Positions 23,001-34,404 of a stretch of 64,000 nucleotides of DNA are shown in pieces. The first letter of the stretch is position 1; every line of letters begins with the position of its first letter. Origin of the DNA: Zingiber officinale (lineage: Eukaryota > Streptophyta > Magnoliopsida > Zingiberales > Zingiberaceae); assembly GCF_018446385.1 (NCBI RefSeq), contig NC_055992.1, positions 102,938,947-103,002,946 on the forward strand, written 5' to 3'. The notes below the pieces were generated by a model. That model had not been told where the DNA came from. It saw nothing but the letters and a program-made list of their open reading frames with translations, and ran no database searches. Both the position numbers and the translations under genes were made by a program.

Positions 23001-24358
23001 CGGAAAGAATGTTGAAAGAATATAAGATGATTTTTTGGTTAAATGTTTTTTTTTTCACAAACTAGTTTGTTAGGTGCTTGAACTGTAACATGATGTTATT
23101 TACTTTTTCCTTTTTTATTTTGGGTAGTATATATGTACACCACTAGACTGTTTGTAATCTCCTAAAATGGAGATATTTGATGCACCTCACTTGCTTTATT
23201 ATTATTATTTATCAATTTAACGTAAGTTATGTAAATCTGACTTGTTATTTGTCCCATGGTCATAAGGATCATATCTAGTCAAGAAATTGTCCATAATGTA
23301 TGTGCTAACTTATTTTTAAATTAGATTAATTCCTTCTTTTTGGACTAAATTGGAGACTTAAGCAAATAAAATGGAGGTGCATATCAAATAAACTGCAGTG
23401 GTTGCACATATATTTTACACTTATTTTTCTTGCTTAAAGACTGGTTACTGCAGGTCTGGCAAAGACACAAAGATAATCTGATTCAAATGGAGAGATACCA
23501 CTTCTTTGCTTCTAGTTGTCGCCAATTTGGTTTTAATGCTAAATCATTGTCTGAACTGATGAAAGATGAAAGAGAATCTGATGGTGCACTTGCGACTGTT
23601 CTAAAAATTCTGAAGCGAACTCACCAAATGTTTTTCGATCCAGTGAGTTACATCATTTTTAAAAGAATTGTGTTACAATTTCTCCTTTGTTACTTATTAA
23701 TAACTTATTTCAGGCCCTCGGTTCCGATGTGTCAACAAGAGATGTAAGGCCAGTAAGTGGGCATCTTTAGAGAGTTCATTTTATTGTGGTTGTCTTCTTC
23801 ACTCGCATCAGTTTTTTTTTTCCCTGTTGAATTGATATCCTGCTTATCCTATATTTGTTCTATGACTTCCATAAATTTTAACACTGTTGTATGTAGTTCT
23901 GCAATCTTGCATCCTGTTTTCCATGTTTAAATAGTTCCTTTTAACGGAACCATAGCTATGGAGTTTTTGACGTGCCCTTATGGAATATCTTTTCTTTCCT
24001 GTAGTTACTTAAAGGCATACGGCAAGAAATATTACAAGGGTGCAAAATAGTTTTCAGTCGAGTATTTCCATCCAATTCACCGGCCCAGGATCAACCAATC
24101 TGGAAGATGGCAGAACAATTAGGAGCAACATGCTGCACGGAAGTGGACCCATCGGTGACGCATGTCATCTCGACGGATACAGGTACCCAAAAGGCACATT
24201 GGGCGACACAGAACAAGAAGTTTTTGGTCAATCCACACTGGATTGAAGCATCGAATTTCTTGTGGCAGCGTCAGAAGGAAGAGAATTTTTCTATCAGCAA
24301 TCTCCCAAGCCACACAATTGTTGATTGCACTTCAAAAGCCCAAGAAAGTGTTCAATGA
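17066..24358 (+). CDS. CPL4: RNA polymerase II CTD phosphatase-like 4 (FCP1-type), 471 aa, 8 coding exons
   Basis: CPL4 removes phosphate from Ser residues of the Pol II C-terminal repeat in the nucleus. Exons with GT-AG borders are 17066-17217, 17728-17813, 19188-19312, 20013-20193, 20834-21123, 23454-23642, 23714-23752 and 24005-24358. Phases join cleanly and the sum is 1416 nt. The N-terminus is Ser- and acid-rich. The block CPPHPGFFKGLCIRCGQ then SGVAFGYIHK (about residues 88-121) is typical of plant FCP1 proteins. The catalytic DLDHT is at residues 152-156 (both Asp present), and LDDTEV closes the FCPH domain near 273-278. A C-terminal BRCT-like domain follows from about residue 355 (ILQGCKIVFSRVFP, VTHVIS, HWIEASNFLWQR). 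Total length is close to Arabidopsis CPL4. All key residues are present, so it appears functional. A SINE sits in intron 5. Confidence 0.88.
22103..22351 (+). mobile_element. Au-like SINE in CPL4 intron 5, with 16-bp TSD
   Basis: The body is 22119-22335. It starts after the target word tatagggaggttaggc (22103-22118), contains box A-like GTGGTTAAGGCATGGAG, box B-like GAATCGAAACTCG, GTGATTTACCTCC and GGGACGGGTTGGCAGGGGC, and ends with a T-run and GCCACA. The same 16 bp follow at 22336-22351 without a mismatch. The perfect duplication indicates a fairly recent insertion in the sense direction of the gene. Confidence 0.93.
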
Positions 24359-24849
24359 TGGCCTGGTTGGTCTTTTATGTTTCCTTGAAGCACATTTGTT
24401 GCTGATATTTCAGTTCCTTTAACAAGCTAATATCCCTGTTCATCTTGTGAGGATTTTAGATTTTCAAAACACCATGTAAATTTTTGCTCATCCCCCATTT
24501 TACTCGACAAAAACAGAGTCAGTCGTAGGGGCGACGGTATATTAATGGTAGTATCACAATGTTGTTCTATCGCTGTGCATCTTGTATCGTATTAATGGTA
24601 ATATCAATCTTGTTCTGTCTCTGTTTATCTTGTTACGTATTAATGTTCCAACGTTACAATATCAGCAAAATTGAGGTGGCGTTTGGTACAGGTATAAGAA
24701 TGAGAAATTAGATTCATTCTCAAATCTTGTATGATAATTGAAATTAAAATTTTAAAATGACATTTAAAAATTTAGATATTGATAAAACTCACCTCCTCCA
24801 TTTCACCATATCTAAAAATTTAGATATCATTTAAATTATTTTTGATGAA

Positions 24850-25135
24850 AATATTTATAATATGTGAAAAAATGTCACTTTCTCTCTTTATTCTCTATCA
24901 TACTTTTTTTCAATCTCTCTCATCACACTTTCTTCTGATTTTCTCTCATCATATTTTTTTTTTCTTTCTTCATTCTCTCTCATCATATTTTCTCTTTCAT
25001 CGTACTTTCTATCTCCTAATGTTCTTTTACCACACTTTCTCTCTCTTTAATTTCTCCCATCATATTTTCTTTCTCCTCATTTTCTCTGATCATACATTTT
25101 CTATTTTTCTCTCACATCCAACTTTCTCATATCTA
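24850..25135. repeat. Pyrimidine-tract minisatellite between CPL4 and NF-YA
   Basis: About 285 bp are almost purely T and C on the + strand, built from variants of TTCTCTCATCATATTTTCTC with an irregular 20-30 bp period. The long open frame across it is a product of the bias. No gene is seen from 24,359 to 25,440; 24,359-24,700 is probably the CPL4 3' UTR and terminator region. Confidence 0.75.
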
Positions 25136-25439
25136 ATTGTTATCCTCGTATGCATTCTCATTTCATAAGATTATCATTCTCATTCATATTCTTAGGAAAA
25201 CACTAAACCCCGAACTACGATATTTGTGTTTTCCAGATTTATTCTAGTAAAACAAAATAGCTGGTTGTGTAATTTGGTCGATGGAACTTAAAAATCTATG
25301 AAGAAGGTAGCCCTCCCACTCTGTTTTTGTTCATCAGAACAAATGACCTCATGGAGCGACGTTCATAGACCACGATTCTACAATATGCCTAGCTTTGTTC
25401 CGTCTAAAGATCAAAAAATCTTAAGAAATCCTTGCAAAA

Positions 25440-25727
25440 GTCTTGATCTATAGTTTAATCACGCAACAACGAAAAAAAAATTCCTTCGCGATCACCGCCG
25501 CGGCCGCTGCCGGCGCACGCCCGCGCGAGCACCCTGGCGATCACCGCCGTCATCGTGATCAGCTCCAGCACCGCCGCCAGCGTCGGCGCCACGTCGACGG
25601 CGACCTCATCGCGCACGGCGGAGCCTGGACGGCCACCGAGAGGCCGCGACGCCCACGAGGAATTCCCCTCCAAACTTCCCGACACCGACCCCGCCCAGAA
25701 CGTTCTTCTTCTTCAGCTGTTCTTCTG
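25440..25727 (+). other. GC-rich open segment of unknown origin
   Basis: This patch is much richer in G+C than its surroundings and is open in several frames on both strands. One + frame reads through a hydrophobic stretch (LAITAVIVISSSTAASVGA) and ends TGA at about 25727. I recognise no family and see no start with clear context. It could be a fragment of a gene captured or left by a rearrangement, or chance openness of GC-rich DNA. A short (GATAC)4 microsatellite follows near 25833-25855. Confidence 0.25.
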
Positions 25728-26145
25728 ACCGTTGCTGCTTCAATTTTATTTCTTTTTTTTTAAAAAAAATCATTTGGTTGGATTCGGGAGCGGATGCTTT
25801 CTTTTATGTTCGTTCACGCTGTCGTTTTGCATGGATACGATACGATACGATACGATTGCACAGTGCCTTTGAAATGGCGGCGTAGAAAATCGGTCTGGTC
25901 AGTCCTCTTCATCAGTTGGGGAAGGAAAAAAAAACTGCAATTTTTTTATTAAAATTAAATAAAACTGAAACTGATAATTAATTTTAAGAGTTGGCATGTA
26001 CATTAACAAAAGTGGCAAGAGGACAAACCCTAATCCACTCGCCTAATCAAGTAGGCAACCATCGATCTACAAACTCTGAAGATAGCAGCAGCTTCATTTA
26101 CACCTGGACCTTCACTCTGTCAATCCCTCTGCTCTACTGACATCG

Positions 26146-27675
26146 TCATTTGTCATCCTTCCCTCTTTCACCTGCTTTTCGATCAAAGAATTAAGAATTT
26201 CCAGACATTTTTTCTTTTAAAAAAAAGCCAAATTGCAAGGTTATACCTGGGCGATCATGCGATGCTCGAGAATTGAGAGCTTCCTGTGCGTCGTCGCTTT
26301 GATCAGCATTCTTGGAATTTAGGAAACGACCTCCGCAGCCCCTAGCTCTCCTCACTGCATGTTGATGACGGGACTCATGCAGATACGGCTACAGGTGAGG
26401 ATTTATAGGATGAACGACATGAACCGAGTAGATATTCAACGTAATATCAATGGATCATCGTAAATACCTTTCGAGCTCTTATGGCTTTTTTCTCAAGTTC
26501 AGCCTTCGCCCGGGACTGTCTTCGCCTGAGAATACCGTGATACTGCTTAGCATTAACATAAATTGGTTCCCTTGCCATGTTCAGAGGTAAAGGCAAGCGA
26601 GAGTGAGGCATTCCGATGATCTGATGAGGATGAAGCTGTAGAAGAACATTCAATAGAAAAAGTAGATGAAATGAACAACATCCAATCCAATTGCCAAGGG
26701 ACTTAATTACCATTGCTTGAGTGCCATAAGGAGCTAATAGGCCAGTAAAATAAGGATCTGCTGATGGATACATTGCATAGACCTGCATATATATAACAAG
26801 GATTCATTCAACAGCAATAGAATTTAGATAATGAGGAGATGTTAAAATTGGCTGAGGAAGTAGAAGGTCTACGAAGAACTCACACTTGAATGTCCAAACT
26901 CCAGCTGAGTCTGGGGTGCGAGATACTCGCCCATCATTGATGGAGCACCCTGGAGATAATTCTGGTTCTCGTCTGGTAGTTAAACAAGAAATATTTAACT
27001 AGTAAAGCATAGATACTACATCAATTGATCAAAGGGACATAATTAACTTTCAGATTTCCTAAAGGGCATTTCCTTTCCATTTGACTTCTTAGTGTTCTTT
27101 GAAAATCAACATGTGTTGTTCTTTGAAATTCGACATGCATCACAACGGTGTTGTTATTTGAATGTAGTAAGTACCACAGTAGATACAATGGAAAATAAGT
27201 GCGTCTTTTGAGAAATTTAAAAGTTAAATGCATCTTTTAAAAATTTTACAATTTTAAGTTTGGTCAATTGCCATAGGAACAAGTACTAACATAGAGATTC
27301 TCAAGTTTGGGAATCTAGGATTTGAACTCAGGCACGATGATGACAAGATATAAAATTCAACATGTCATCGTGTTTATGATTAAAATATACGATTTTGCAC
27401 GTCAAATGCTATATACCAGTTCATGTAATTAATCATGTTCTTTTCCTCCGAAGCCTTTCCACAGTTCTATAAGGAAATAAAATGAAAGGCAATTAATTAT
27501 ATATATAATTTTTGGTCCCTGTCTTGCTTTCTTCAATCTGAGCAAGGAATTTCTTTGTCATAATAGCAGAGCAAAGAAAAAGGCAATAATAACCTGGTCG
27601 AAGACTGGCTGCGGCCCACAGCTCCTGTTCCATGCTCGAACCTGGTGTACTTGGAACACCGGGATGCGATTCCAT
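26146..27675 (-). CDS. NF-YA: Nuclear transcription factor Y subunit A (NF-YA/HAP2), 192 aa, 6 coding exons
   Basis: NF-YA is the DNA-contacting subunit of the CCAAT-binding NF-Y trimer and works in the nucleus with NF-YB and NF-YC. Exons in order are 27675-27594, 26972-26884, 26782-26711, 26635-26468, 26388-26247 and 26171-26146, with consistent phases and a sum of 579 nt. The start ATG at 27675 ([12 protein letters not shown]) follows a probable leader intron. Residues about 104-137 ([18 protein letters not shown], then the Lys/Arg-rich helix) are the NF-YB/C-binding A1 helix and linker. Residues 138-159 ([20 protein letters not shown]) are the CCAAT-contacting A2 part, all key His and Arg present. 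The exon border falls exactly between the two. The last coding exon is only 26 nt and is the least certain. No miR169-like site was seen in the 200 bases after the stop. Confidence 0.9.
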
Positions 27676-28019
27676 TATTCGTCTAAGCTTGCAAACAAAC
27701 TGCATGCATGTCCTCACAAATTAAGCCATTTCTGACTGTGCGAGCACATGAAAGAGAAGGGGACAGATGATTTAAATAAAACGCAAAACCAAATAGTTTA
27801 ATTTATGGAGACCAACAATCATGAAGCAGATTGCAAAGATTAAGGATCAAAAAATTCCAATTAAAAGCGGCAACACAACATCTACAGCATAAATCGCCAG
27901 CATCGATCGAAATTCACAAATCCCTCGCGCAGTAAAAATTAAACCAGCAAATTAAACTGACTCGCAACGCGAAATCCACCAAGAAATCAATCAAAAACGC
28001 GCGGACCAAGAGCACTCAC

Positions 28020-28200
28020 ATCACACGGACTGCCGAAAACGGCGCTGTCGACTGCCTACTCCAATCGAATTGCGCCGACTCCTCCAGCCAATCAGATCGA
28101 AGAGAAGTCCTCGAAGCTTGCTTTGCCTGATCCCAACGAGGAAACAAACCCTAACCCCGCAATAACGCAAACTCCCGCAGCCGATCGCGCTATTCAACGA
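28020..28200 (-). promoter_or_regulatory. Noncoding first exon and promoter-proximal region of NF-YA
   Basis: On the minus strand a good donor, GAT then GTGAGTGCTC, opens an intron at 28019. An acceptor near 27700 (GCATGCAG) leads to the exon with the start codon. Sequence from about 28200 down to 28020 is therefore likely 5' UTR, and 28200-28440 promoter. An NF-YA leader intron is common in plants. Exact transcription start is not visible. Confidence 0.5.
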
Positions 28201-28577
28201 AACGACTGAAAGCGACGGCGAGGAAATAGAAACAAAAACATCGAGAGGAAAAAAAAACAGGGATGATTTTTATCCAGTATTTTATTCCGTACATAACGGA
28301 AATAGTCAAATCCGTTATGCGAGGAGGGCGCTTTATTATCCTGGAATCTTATCCTGGGACACGTGATCGATTCCGGACCGTCCGATTTCGATACGGGTCG
28401 AAAAAGTATCTCGCGCAATAAATTGGTCATTACACGGAGTACGCGTCGGAGTCGATTTGTTGCTGAAGGCCACAGGTAAAATTACCGTTTTAGATCCAGT
28501 TTGGCAAACTTTTCATTTTGCCCCTTTTAGGACCTTAGAGTATTTTATATAAAATGATGAAGTCGAGAGGTTAAAAT

Positions 28578-28871
28578 TTGGAGTTAAACTTACGGGCAAA
28601 TAATGCCGTTCTGCAAAGGTTGAGTATTAAAATTTGGATAAAAATGAAAATTTATCGAACTTATCGGAGTACACTGAAACTCGTCGCGAGGAGCGCGGCG
28701 CCGTCGCTGTCCCAGGCGACGCGTGGCAGAGGCTTTGCTGAAGTTACTGCAAATTTAAGTTGGGTTGCTGTTTTTATTTTTCAGCCGACCCTACCTCAGT
28801 TGGTAGAAGGAAGGTCTACAGTGGTCGCAGATTATCCTACTTTTGTCCAGGGAAGATTAGGTCATTCATAA
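28578..28871 (+). other. Open frame of 97 codons with a transit-peptide-like stretch, probably a gene fragment
   Basis: In the middle of the frame SLKLVARSAAPSLSQ and TRGRGFAEV resemble the Arg/Ser-rich N-terminus of a mitochondrial protein, and the local GC content rises there (28680-28740). The rest of the frame is ordinary AT-rich sequence. There is no recognised domain and no matching exon downstream before the copia element at 28934. I regard it as a possible exon remnant only. Confidence 0.2.
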
Positions 28872-28938
28872 TTTAAATCTTAGCACTGACGGATTATAGA
28901 AAAAGATTTTTTTTAAGTGAAAAGTAGACTTAAAAATT

Positions 28939-29977
28939 GTTGAAAATGAGTGAATGGAGAAGAGAGTGAAGAAGAAAGAAGCTCCATTGTGAAGAAGATT
29001 TTAATCCCATATTGGAAGTTTCAAGGCTTGATGGTTGGTTTATATTGTTTCACAAGCATGTGTGTTGTGAACAAATAAATGAGTGGAAGCTTGCTCTTTT
29101 GTGTTGTTGCATAGGGAGGGTGCAAATGTAGGGCCCGGATTGCACTGAACCAAGTGTGCTTGTGTGCGAGCACGACCTATGCACACCCAAATAAATTAAC
29201 CGACATTTTGCCACTTGGATTATTCTTTTTTCATTAACGCTTAAATAAGAAACGCATATTAATATAATGCATATGACGTTTCTTTAGCAAATGGAAAAGT
29301 AACCTCATGCAAGGCATCCTATAAAAGGCCTTGAGCATGAGAGGAAAAGAGATAAGGAAAAGAAAGATTAAATAATCTTTCCATCCACCTTCTTTTCCCT
29401 CTTCTTCTTCTCTGTCGTTTCTTTCTTCCACTCGACAGAACCTTGGTGATAGCATTCGGGTATTTCTCAGTTCGCCGCAACCACCAGTGCTAGGTGGAGA
29501 TTGCGGTTTCGCCGTTGTATCCTGGAAAACAGACGACCCGAGTAAGCCTCGAAGCACAGCCGGAGGTGGACGAATCTGTTTCAAGGAAACTGCGTCATTC
29601 GCAGGCCTCGGTCAGCCTCTTCGCTTGTTCGTCTTGTCTCGCTGTTCGCTCGACCGACCATTCTGCCTACCCGACCTCGCTGCTCGGTCGGCCCCTTCGT
29701 TCGCCCAGTCAGCATCTTCGCTCGCTCGGTCGTCCGCCCTCGGTACGCTCGGTTGGTCTCACTACTCGCACGATCAGCCTGTTTTGTTGCTCGTCCGGTC
29801 GACCTTCAGTCTGCGTGGACTTTGCTGCTTTGACACTCTGCTCACTTAATCACTCCGTGGTCGAAAACCAGAAATATCCGCTTAGGTCATTTTATTGTAA
29901 GTGAATTTAAATTCGAGATAATTTTAAATTCAGCTAATACCCTAAAATCTCCGGCAACTGATTGTTATTTCTCAACA
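28939..29977 (+). mobile_element. 5' LTR of the copia element
   Basis: It starts TGTTGAAAATGAG and ends TTTCTCAACA. A TATA-like CCTATAAAAGGCC lies near 29321-29333, suggesting transcription from about 29355. The part at 29630-29820 repeats the word GCTCGGTCG and its complements many times. Open frames on both strands (29234-29584, 29487-29904) are LTR sequence; the same frames recur in the 3' LTR. Confidence 0.9.
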
Positions 29978-30005
29978 ATCTTGAAATAGATTCGATTCCG
30001 TTGAG

Positions 30006-30486
30006 ATGGCTACAGAACGAAATGTTGAGGTGTAACAGACTCAACATGTGCAGACCCCCTCCGCCCCGATTGGAACTATGCCAATCAACCACGGGGAAAA
30101 GCCAGAGAAGTTCAATGGACTGAACTTCAAGAGGTGGCAGCAGAAGATGCTCTTCTACCTGACCATGCTCAACCTGGCTCGATCGTTGACCGAGGACCCT
30201 CCCAAGCGTGCTGAGGATGCTGATGCGTAGACCATCAGTACAATGGAGGGATGGACTCATTCTAAGTTCGTCTGCCAAAACTACATCCTCAACTACCTTG
30301 CCGACTCACTGTACGTTGTGTATAGCATGAAGAGAACGACTAAGGAACGTGGGAGTCCCTAGACAAGAAATACAAGACGGAGGACGCAGGGGCAAAGAAG
30401 TTCATCGTGGGTCGATTCCTGGACTACAAGATGGTTGACTCCAAGACAGTGATCTTGCACGAGATCCATTCGAAGGATGGTTCCGA
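30006..30486 (+). pseudogene. Copia gag N-terminal part, interrupted
   Basis: The gag start is ATG 30006 (MATERNVEV). A TAA follows nine codons later and a TAG ends the next open part at 30230, after EKPEKFNGLNFKRWQQKMLF, a typical copia gag opening. A frameshift near 30350 then leads into the long downstream frame. The first 28 bases between the LTR and this ATG hold no TGGTATCAGAGC. The copy therefore cannot make full-length Gag. Confidence 0.8.
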
Positions 30487-33400
30487 GTGAAACCTTCCAG
30501 TGGCGCTATCATTGAGAAGCTGCCTCCCGGCTGGAAGGAGTTCAAGAACTACCTGAAGCACAAGCGGAAGGAGATGAATGTGGAGGAACTCATAGTCAGA
30601 CTTCGCATCGAAGAAGACAACAAGAGTTCAGAGAGGAAGCTGTTCTCTCAGGCTACTGTGAAAGCCAACGTGGTCGAGCACGATCAAAGCTCGAAACGGA
30701 AGAACCCCAAGTCTTCTAAGATGGGACCCAGAGGAGGCATCAGCAAAAAGAAGTTCTCTGGGAAGTGCTTCAACTGTGACAAAGTGGGTCACAAATCTTC
30801 GGAGTGCAGAAAGTCGAAGAAGAAGCAAGAGGCCAACCTGAACGAGGGACCAGAAATGGACGACCTCTGCGTTGTGGTCTCCGAGCTAAACTTGATCGGT
30901 TCAAACCCGCGGCAATGGTGGATCGATACTGGAGCCACTCGACATGTCTGCTGCAACAAGGAGCTGCTCCACAACTTCGAAGAAGTCACTGGAGACAAAC
31001 TGTTCATGGGGAACTCAGCAACCTCGGACATCACGGGCCAAGGAAAGGTGGTGCTGAAGATGACCTCGGGCAAGGACCTCACTCTGAACAATGTGCTGTA
31101 TGTTCCGGAGATTCGTAAGAATCTAGTGTCCGGATCACTTCTGAGCAAGCATGGCTTTCGCATTGTTTTTGAGTCGGACAGAGTTGTATTGTCCAAAAAT
31201 GGGATGTTTGTAGGAAGAGGCTATGTATCTGATGGGCTGTTTAAGCTCAATGTAATGGCCATTAGGCCCAAGATAAATAAAACTGAAAGCTCTTCCACTT
31301 ATATGCTTGAGTCTTCGTGTTTGTGGCATGGTAGACTAGGACATGTTAACTACGATGTGTTGCGTAGATTAATAAACGTGCAAAGCATACCTTCATTCCA
31401 CCTTAACCCAAAACACAAGTGTGAGATTTGTGTTGAAGCGAAAATGACAAGGTCATCTTTTCAACATATTGAAAGAAGTAATGAACCACTTGACCTAATC
31501 CACACTGATGTGTGCGACCTAAAAGGTACGCCAACACGTGGTGGTAATAAATACTTCATCACTTTTGTAGATGATAATACAAAATTCTGTTATGTGTATG
31601 TTCTCAAAAGTAAGGATGAAGCTATAGAGAAATTTGCTCTCTATAAGAATGAGGTTGAAAATCAACTTAATAGAAAGATTAAGGTGGTTCGAAGTGACCG
31701 AGGTGGTGAATATGTGTCACCATTCGCTGAGTTGTGTGCTGAACATGGGATCAGACATGAAACAACAGCTCCTTATACTCCTCAACAAAACGGGGTTGCT
31801 GAGCGAAAGAATCGAACTCTTAAGGAGATGATGAACGCTCTTCTATTAAGCTCTGGATTGCCAGAGTCCATGTGGGGGGAAGCTGTGTTAACAGCTAATT
31901 ACCTTTTAAATAAGGTGCCCCGGAAGAAAATAGATAAGAGCCCTTATGAGTTGTGGAATGGAAGACAACCGTTATACAAGTATTTACGAATGTGGGGGTG
32001 TCTTGCCAAAGTGTTGGTACCTGATCCAAAAAGGATTAAGATAGGACTAAAGACTGTTGACTGCATATTTATTGGATATTCACAAAACAGCGCTGCGTAT
32101 AGATTCTGTGTGTATGAGTCACACATATCAGAGATACACAAGAACTTGATAATCGAATCGAGAACTACCTCGTTCTTCGAGCATGTGTTTCCATATAAGA
32201 CCCGAGAGGATGCTAGCTTCTTAAAACGGGCAAATGAAACACAAGGCGAAGAAGAAGATGATGATGACGATGAACCAGTGGAGGTTGAGCTTAGACAGAG
32301 TAAAAGAGCTCGGGTAGAAAAATCCTACGGATCGGATTTTATCACTTTCATGCTCGAAAGTGAGCCCCGGAATTGCTCAGAAGCAGTAAGATCATCTGAT
32401 GGACCTCACTGGAGAGAGACAATTGCATCTGAGATAGATTTTATCTTGCAAAATCATACTTGGGAACTCGTGGATCTTCCTCCGGGAAGTAAACCACTAG
32501 GTTGCAAGTGGATCTTCAAGAAGAAAATGAAGTCAGATGGCACGATCGATAAATACAAGGCCAGATTGGTAATCAAAGGATACCGACAACGAGAAGGCCT
32601 TGATTACTTCGATACATACTCTCCGGTATCGAGAATAACTTCCATTAGAGTATTGTTGGCTATAGCCGCTCTATGGAATCTCAAAATACATCAAATGGAT
32701 GTAAAGACAGTTTTTTTAAACGGGGATTTAGAAGAGGAAATCTACATGGACCAACCTGAGGGGTTTTCTGTGCCAGGACAGAAAAACAAGGTATGTAGAT
32801 TGGTGAAGTCATTATATGGCTTGAAACAAGCGCCAAAGCAGTGGCATGAGAAATTCGATAATGCCATGAAGGAATGTGGATTCAAGATCAATGAATGTGA
32901 TAAATGTATCTACATGAGAGCCACAGAGAGTGACTATGTCATCTTGTGCCTCTATGTAGATGACATACTTATCATTGGGAGTAATGATAAGATAATCAAA
33001 TCCACAAAAGTTATGTTGAACTCAAGATTTGACATGAAAGACATGGGCCTAGCTGATGTGATTCTGGGAATCAAAATTCTTAGAACGACAGAAGGACTTG
33101 TTCTTAGTCAGTCCCATTACGTGGACAAGATTCTTGAGAAATTTACCAAAGGTGATACTGCGTTGGCACGAACGCCGATAGATACGAGCCAACATCTATC
33201 GAAAAATCGAGGTGAAAGTATCTCTCAGCTAGAATACTCTCGAGTGATCGGAAGTCTGATGTACTTAATGAGTTGTACACGACCAGACTTAGCCTACGCA
33301 GTAAGCAAACTGAGTAGATATACGAGTAATCCCGGTGTTGAGCACTGGAAAGGGATAACAAGAGTATTGAGGTACTTGAGGTATACTCGTGAATATGGAT

Positions 33401-33954
33401 TGCACTATTCAAGATATCCTGCTGTGATCGAAGGATACAGCGATGCAAGTTGGATATCTGATATAAAAGACTCTAAGTCTACGAGTGGATATATCTTCAC
33501 TCTAGCAGGTGCAGCCATTTCCTGGAAATCTTCTAAGCAAACTGTAATAACCAGATCCACGATGGAATCTGAGTTTGTAGCTCTTGACAAATGTGGTGAA
33601 GAGGCTGAATGGCTACGACAATTCTTAGAAGATATTCCGAGATGGTCGAAACCTGTGCCGGTAATTTGTATACATTGCGATAGTCAATCAGCAATTGGTC
33701 GAGCACAGAGCCATCTATACAATGGTAAGTCTAGACATATACGTCGTAGACATAATACCATTAGACAACTACTCTCAACGGGAGTTATCACTATTGACTA
33801 TGTGAAGTCAAAGGATAACCTAGCAGATCCGCTAACCAAAGGGTTAAATCGAGAGTTAGTTGCAAGCTCATCACGAGGAATGGGCTTGATGTCGTTGTCA
33901 GCGATCAGTGCAGAGGACACCCAACCTATGCTGATTGGAGATCCCAAGAACTAG
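30487..33954 (+). CDS. Copia Gag C-terminus-Pol polyprotein, 1155 codons open
   Basis: This is the intact remainder of a gag-pol fusion, so the ATG at 30487 is inside the ancestral gag and not a natural start. Domains: zinc knuckle C-x2-C-x4-H-x4-C at about residues 94-107; protease active site DTGA at 147-150; integrase zinc region with H281, H286, C312 and C315; integrase catalytic D341, D404 and E439; reverse transcriptase with YVDD at 823-826; RNase H near 970-1110 ([15 protein letters not shown]). An acidic Glu/Asp run lies before the reverse transcriptase. All catalytic residues I could check are present, so pol proteins could act in trans if another copy supplies Gag. There is no extra downstream frame before the 3' LTR. 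Confidence 0.9.
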   Translation: MKPSSGAIIEKLPPGWKEFKNYLKHKRKEMNVEELIVRLRIEEDNKSSERKLFSQATVKANVVEHDQSSKRKNPKSSKMGPRGGISKKKFSGKCFNCDKVGHKSSECRKSKKKQEANLNEGPEMDDLCVVVSELNLIGSNPRQWWIDTGATRHVCCNKELLHNFEEVTGDKLFMGNSATSDITGQGKVVLKMTSGKDLTLNNVLYVPEIRKNLVSGSLLSKHGFRIVFESDRVVLSKNGMFVGRGYVSDGLFKLNVMAIRPKINKTESSSTYMLESSCLWHGRLGHVNYDVLRRLINVQSIPSFHLNPKHKCEICVEAKMTRSSFQHIERSNEPLDLIHTDVCDLKGTPTRGGNKYFITFVDDNTKFCYVYVLKSKDEAIEKFALYKNEVENQLNRKIKVVRSDRGGEYVSPFAELCAEHGIRHETTAPYTPQQNGVAERKNRTLKEMMNALLLSSGLPESMWGEAVLTANYLLNKVPRKKIDKSPYELWNGRQPLYKYLRMWGCLAKVLVPDPKRIKIGLKTVDCIFIGYSQNSAAYRFCVYESHISEIHKNLIIESRTTSFFEHVFPYKTREDASFLKRANETQGEEEDDDDDEPVEVELRQSKRARVEKSYGSDFITFMLESEPRNCSEAVRSSDGPHWRETIASEIDFILQNHTWELVDLPPGSKPLGCKWIFKKKMKSDGTIDKYKARLVIKGYRQREGLDYFDTYSPVSRITSIRVLLAIAALWNLKIHQMDVKTVFLNGDLEEEIYMDQPEGFSVPGQKNKVCRLVKSLYGLKQAPKQWHEKFDNAMKECGFKINECDKCIYMRATESDYVILCLYVDDILIIGSNDKIIKSTKVMLNSRFDMKDMGLADVILGIKILRTTEGLVLSQSHYVDKILEKFTKGDTALARTPIDTSQHLSKNRGESISQLEYSRVIGSLMYLMSCTRPDLAYAVSKLSRYTSNPGVEHWKGITRVLRYLRYTREYGLHYSRYPAVIEGYSDASWISDIKDSKSTSGYIFTLAGAAISWKSSKQTVITRSTMESEFVALDKCGEEAEWLRQFLEDIPRWSKPVPVICIHCDSQSAIGRAQSHLYNGKSRHIRRRHNTIRQLLSTGVITIDYVKSKDNLADPLTKGLNRELVASSSRGMGLMSLSAISAEDTQPMLIGDPKN

Positions 33955-34404
33955 GTTCAAAGGAACAACTAATCTGCACTGACTAGACACACTGTGGGGG
34001 AGTACCCTAATGAAACAGTGACTAGACCAGGGTAAGCTGATGGGCTTTTAATGATCAAGAAGAGTATATGACAACTCTTGAGGGATCACCTATGTGAGAA
34101 AGAAGTGAGGCCGCTTCGAAGAGAATTGGAGGCACAATTCTTAGAGCTTCTCACAGAACCAGGCGTGTTCATGGCCAAGAACGAACACACTCATGAGAAC
34201 TGAGTTGTATCAGGGAGAGTCTTGGGTGAGATTTGTCACTGCTTACACAAACGACAGTATAGTTCAAAGACATCGTGTCTACTATCAGCCAGTACGCAAC
34301 CAAATCTTCACAAGGGAGGGTTCAAAGGGTAAAACCTACCTATCCTATACTTGACTCAACTGCTGGATGTTATCACTTACTCTATCTCCATTCATGTGGG
34401 GGAT
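33955..34404 (+). other. Copia 3' untranslated segment with polypurine tract
   Basis: About 450 bp between the pol stop and the 3' LTR contain no gene. GTGGGGGAT at about 34396-34404 directly precedes TGTTGA and is the polypurine tract. A similar GTGGGGGAGTA at about 33993 may be a spare copy. Confidence 0.7.

Noticed and set aside
24842-25168. 108-codon Phe/Ser/Leu-rich membrane-like protein
   Set aside because: The frame is a consequence of the pyrimidine-only minisatellite.
25900-26145. miR169 target site in the NF-YA 3' UTR
   Set aside because: No stretch complementary to miR169 was seen on the transcript strand downstream of the stop.
29234-29904. Frames on both strands, repeated at 34701-35413
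   Set aside because: Both sets lie in the copia LTRs and are duplicated only because the LTRs are.
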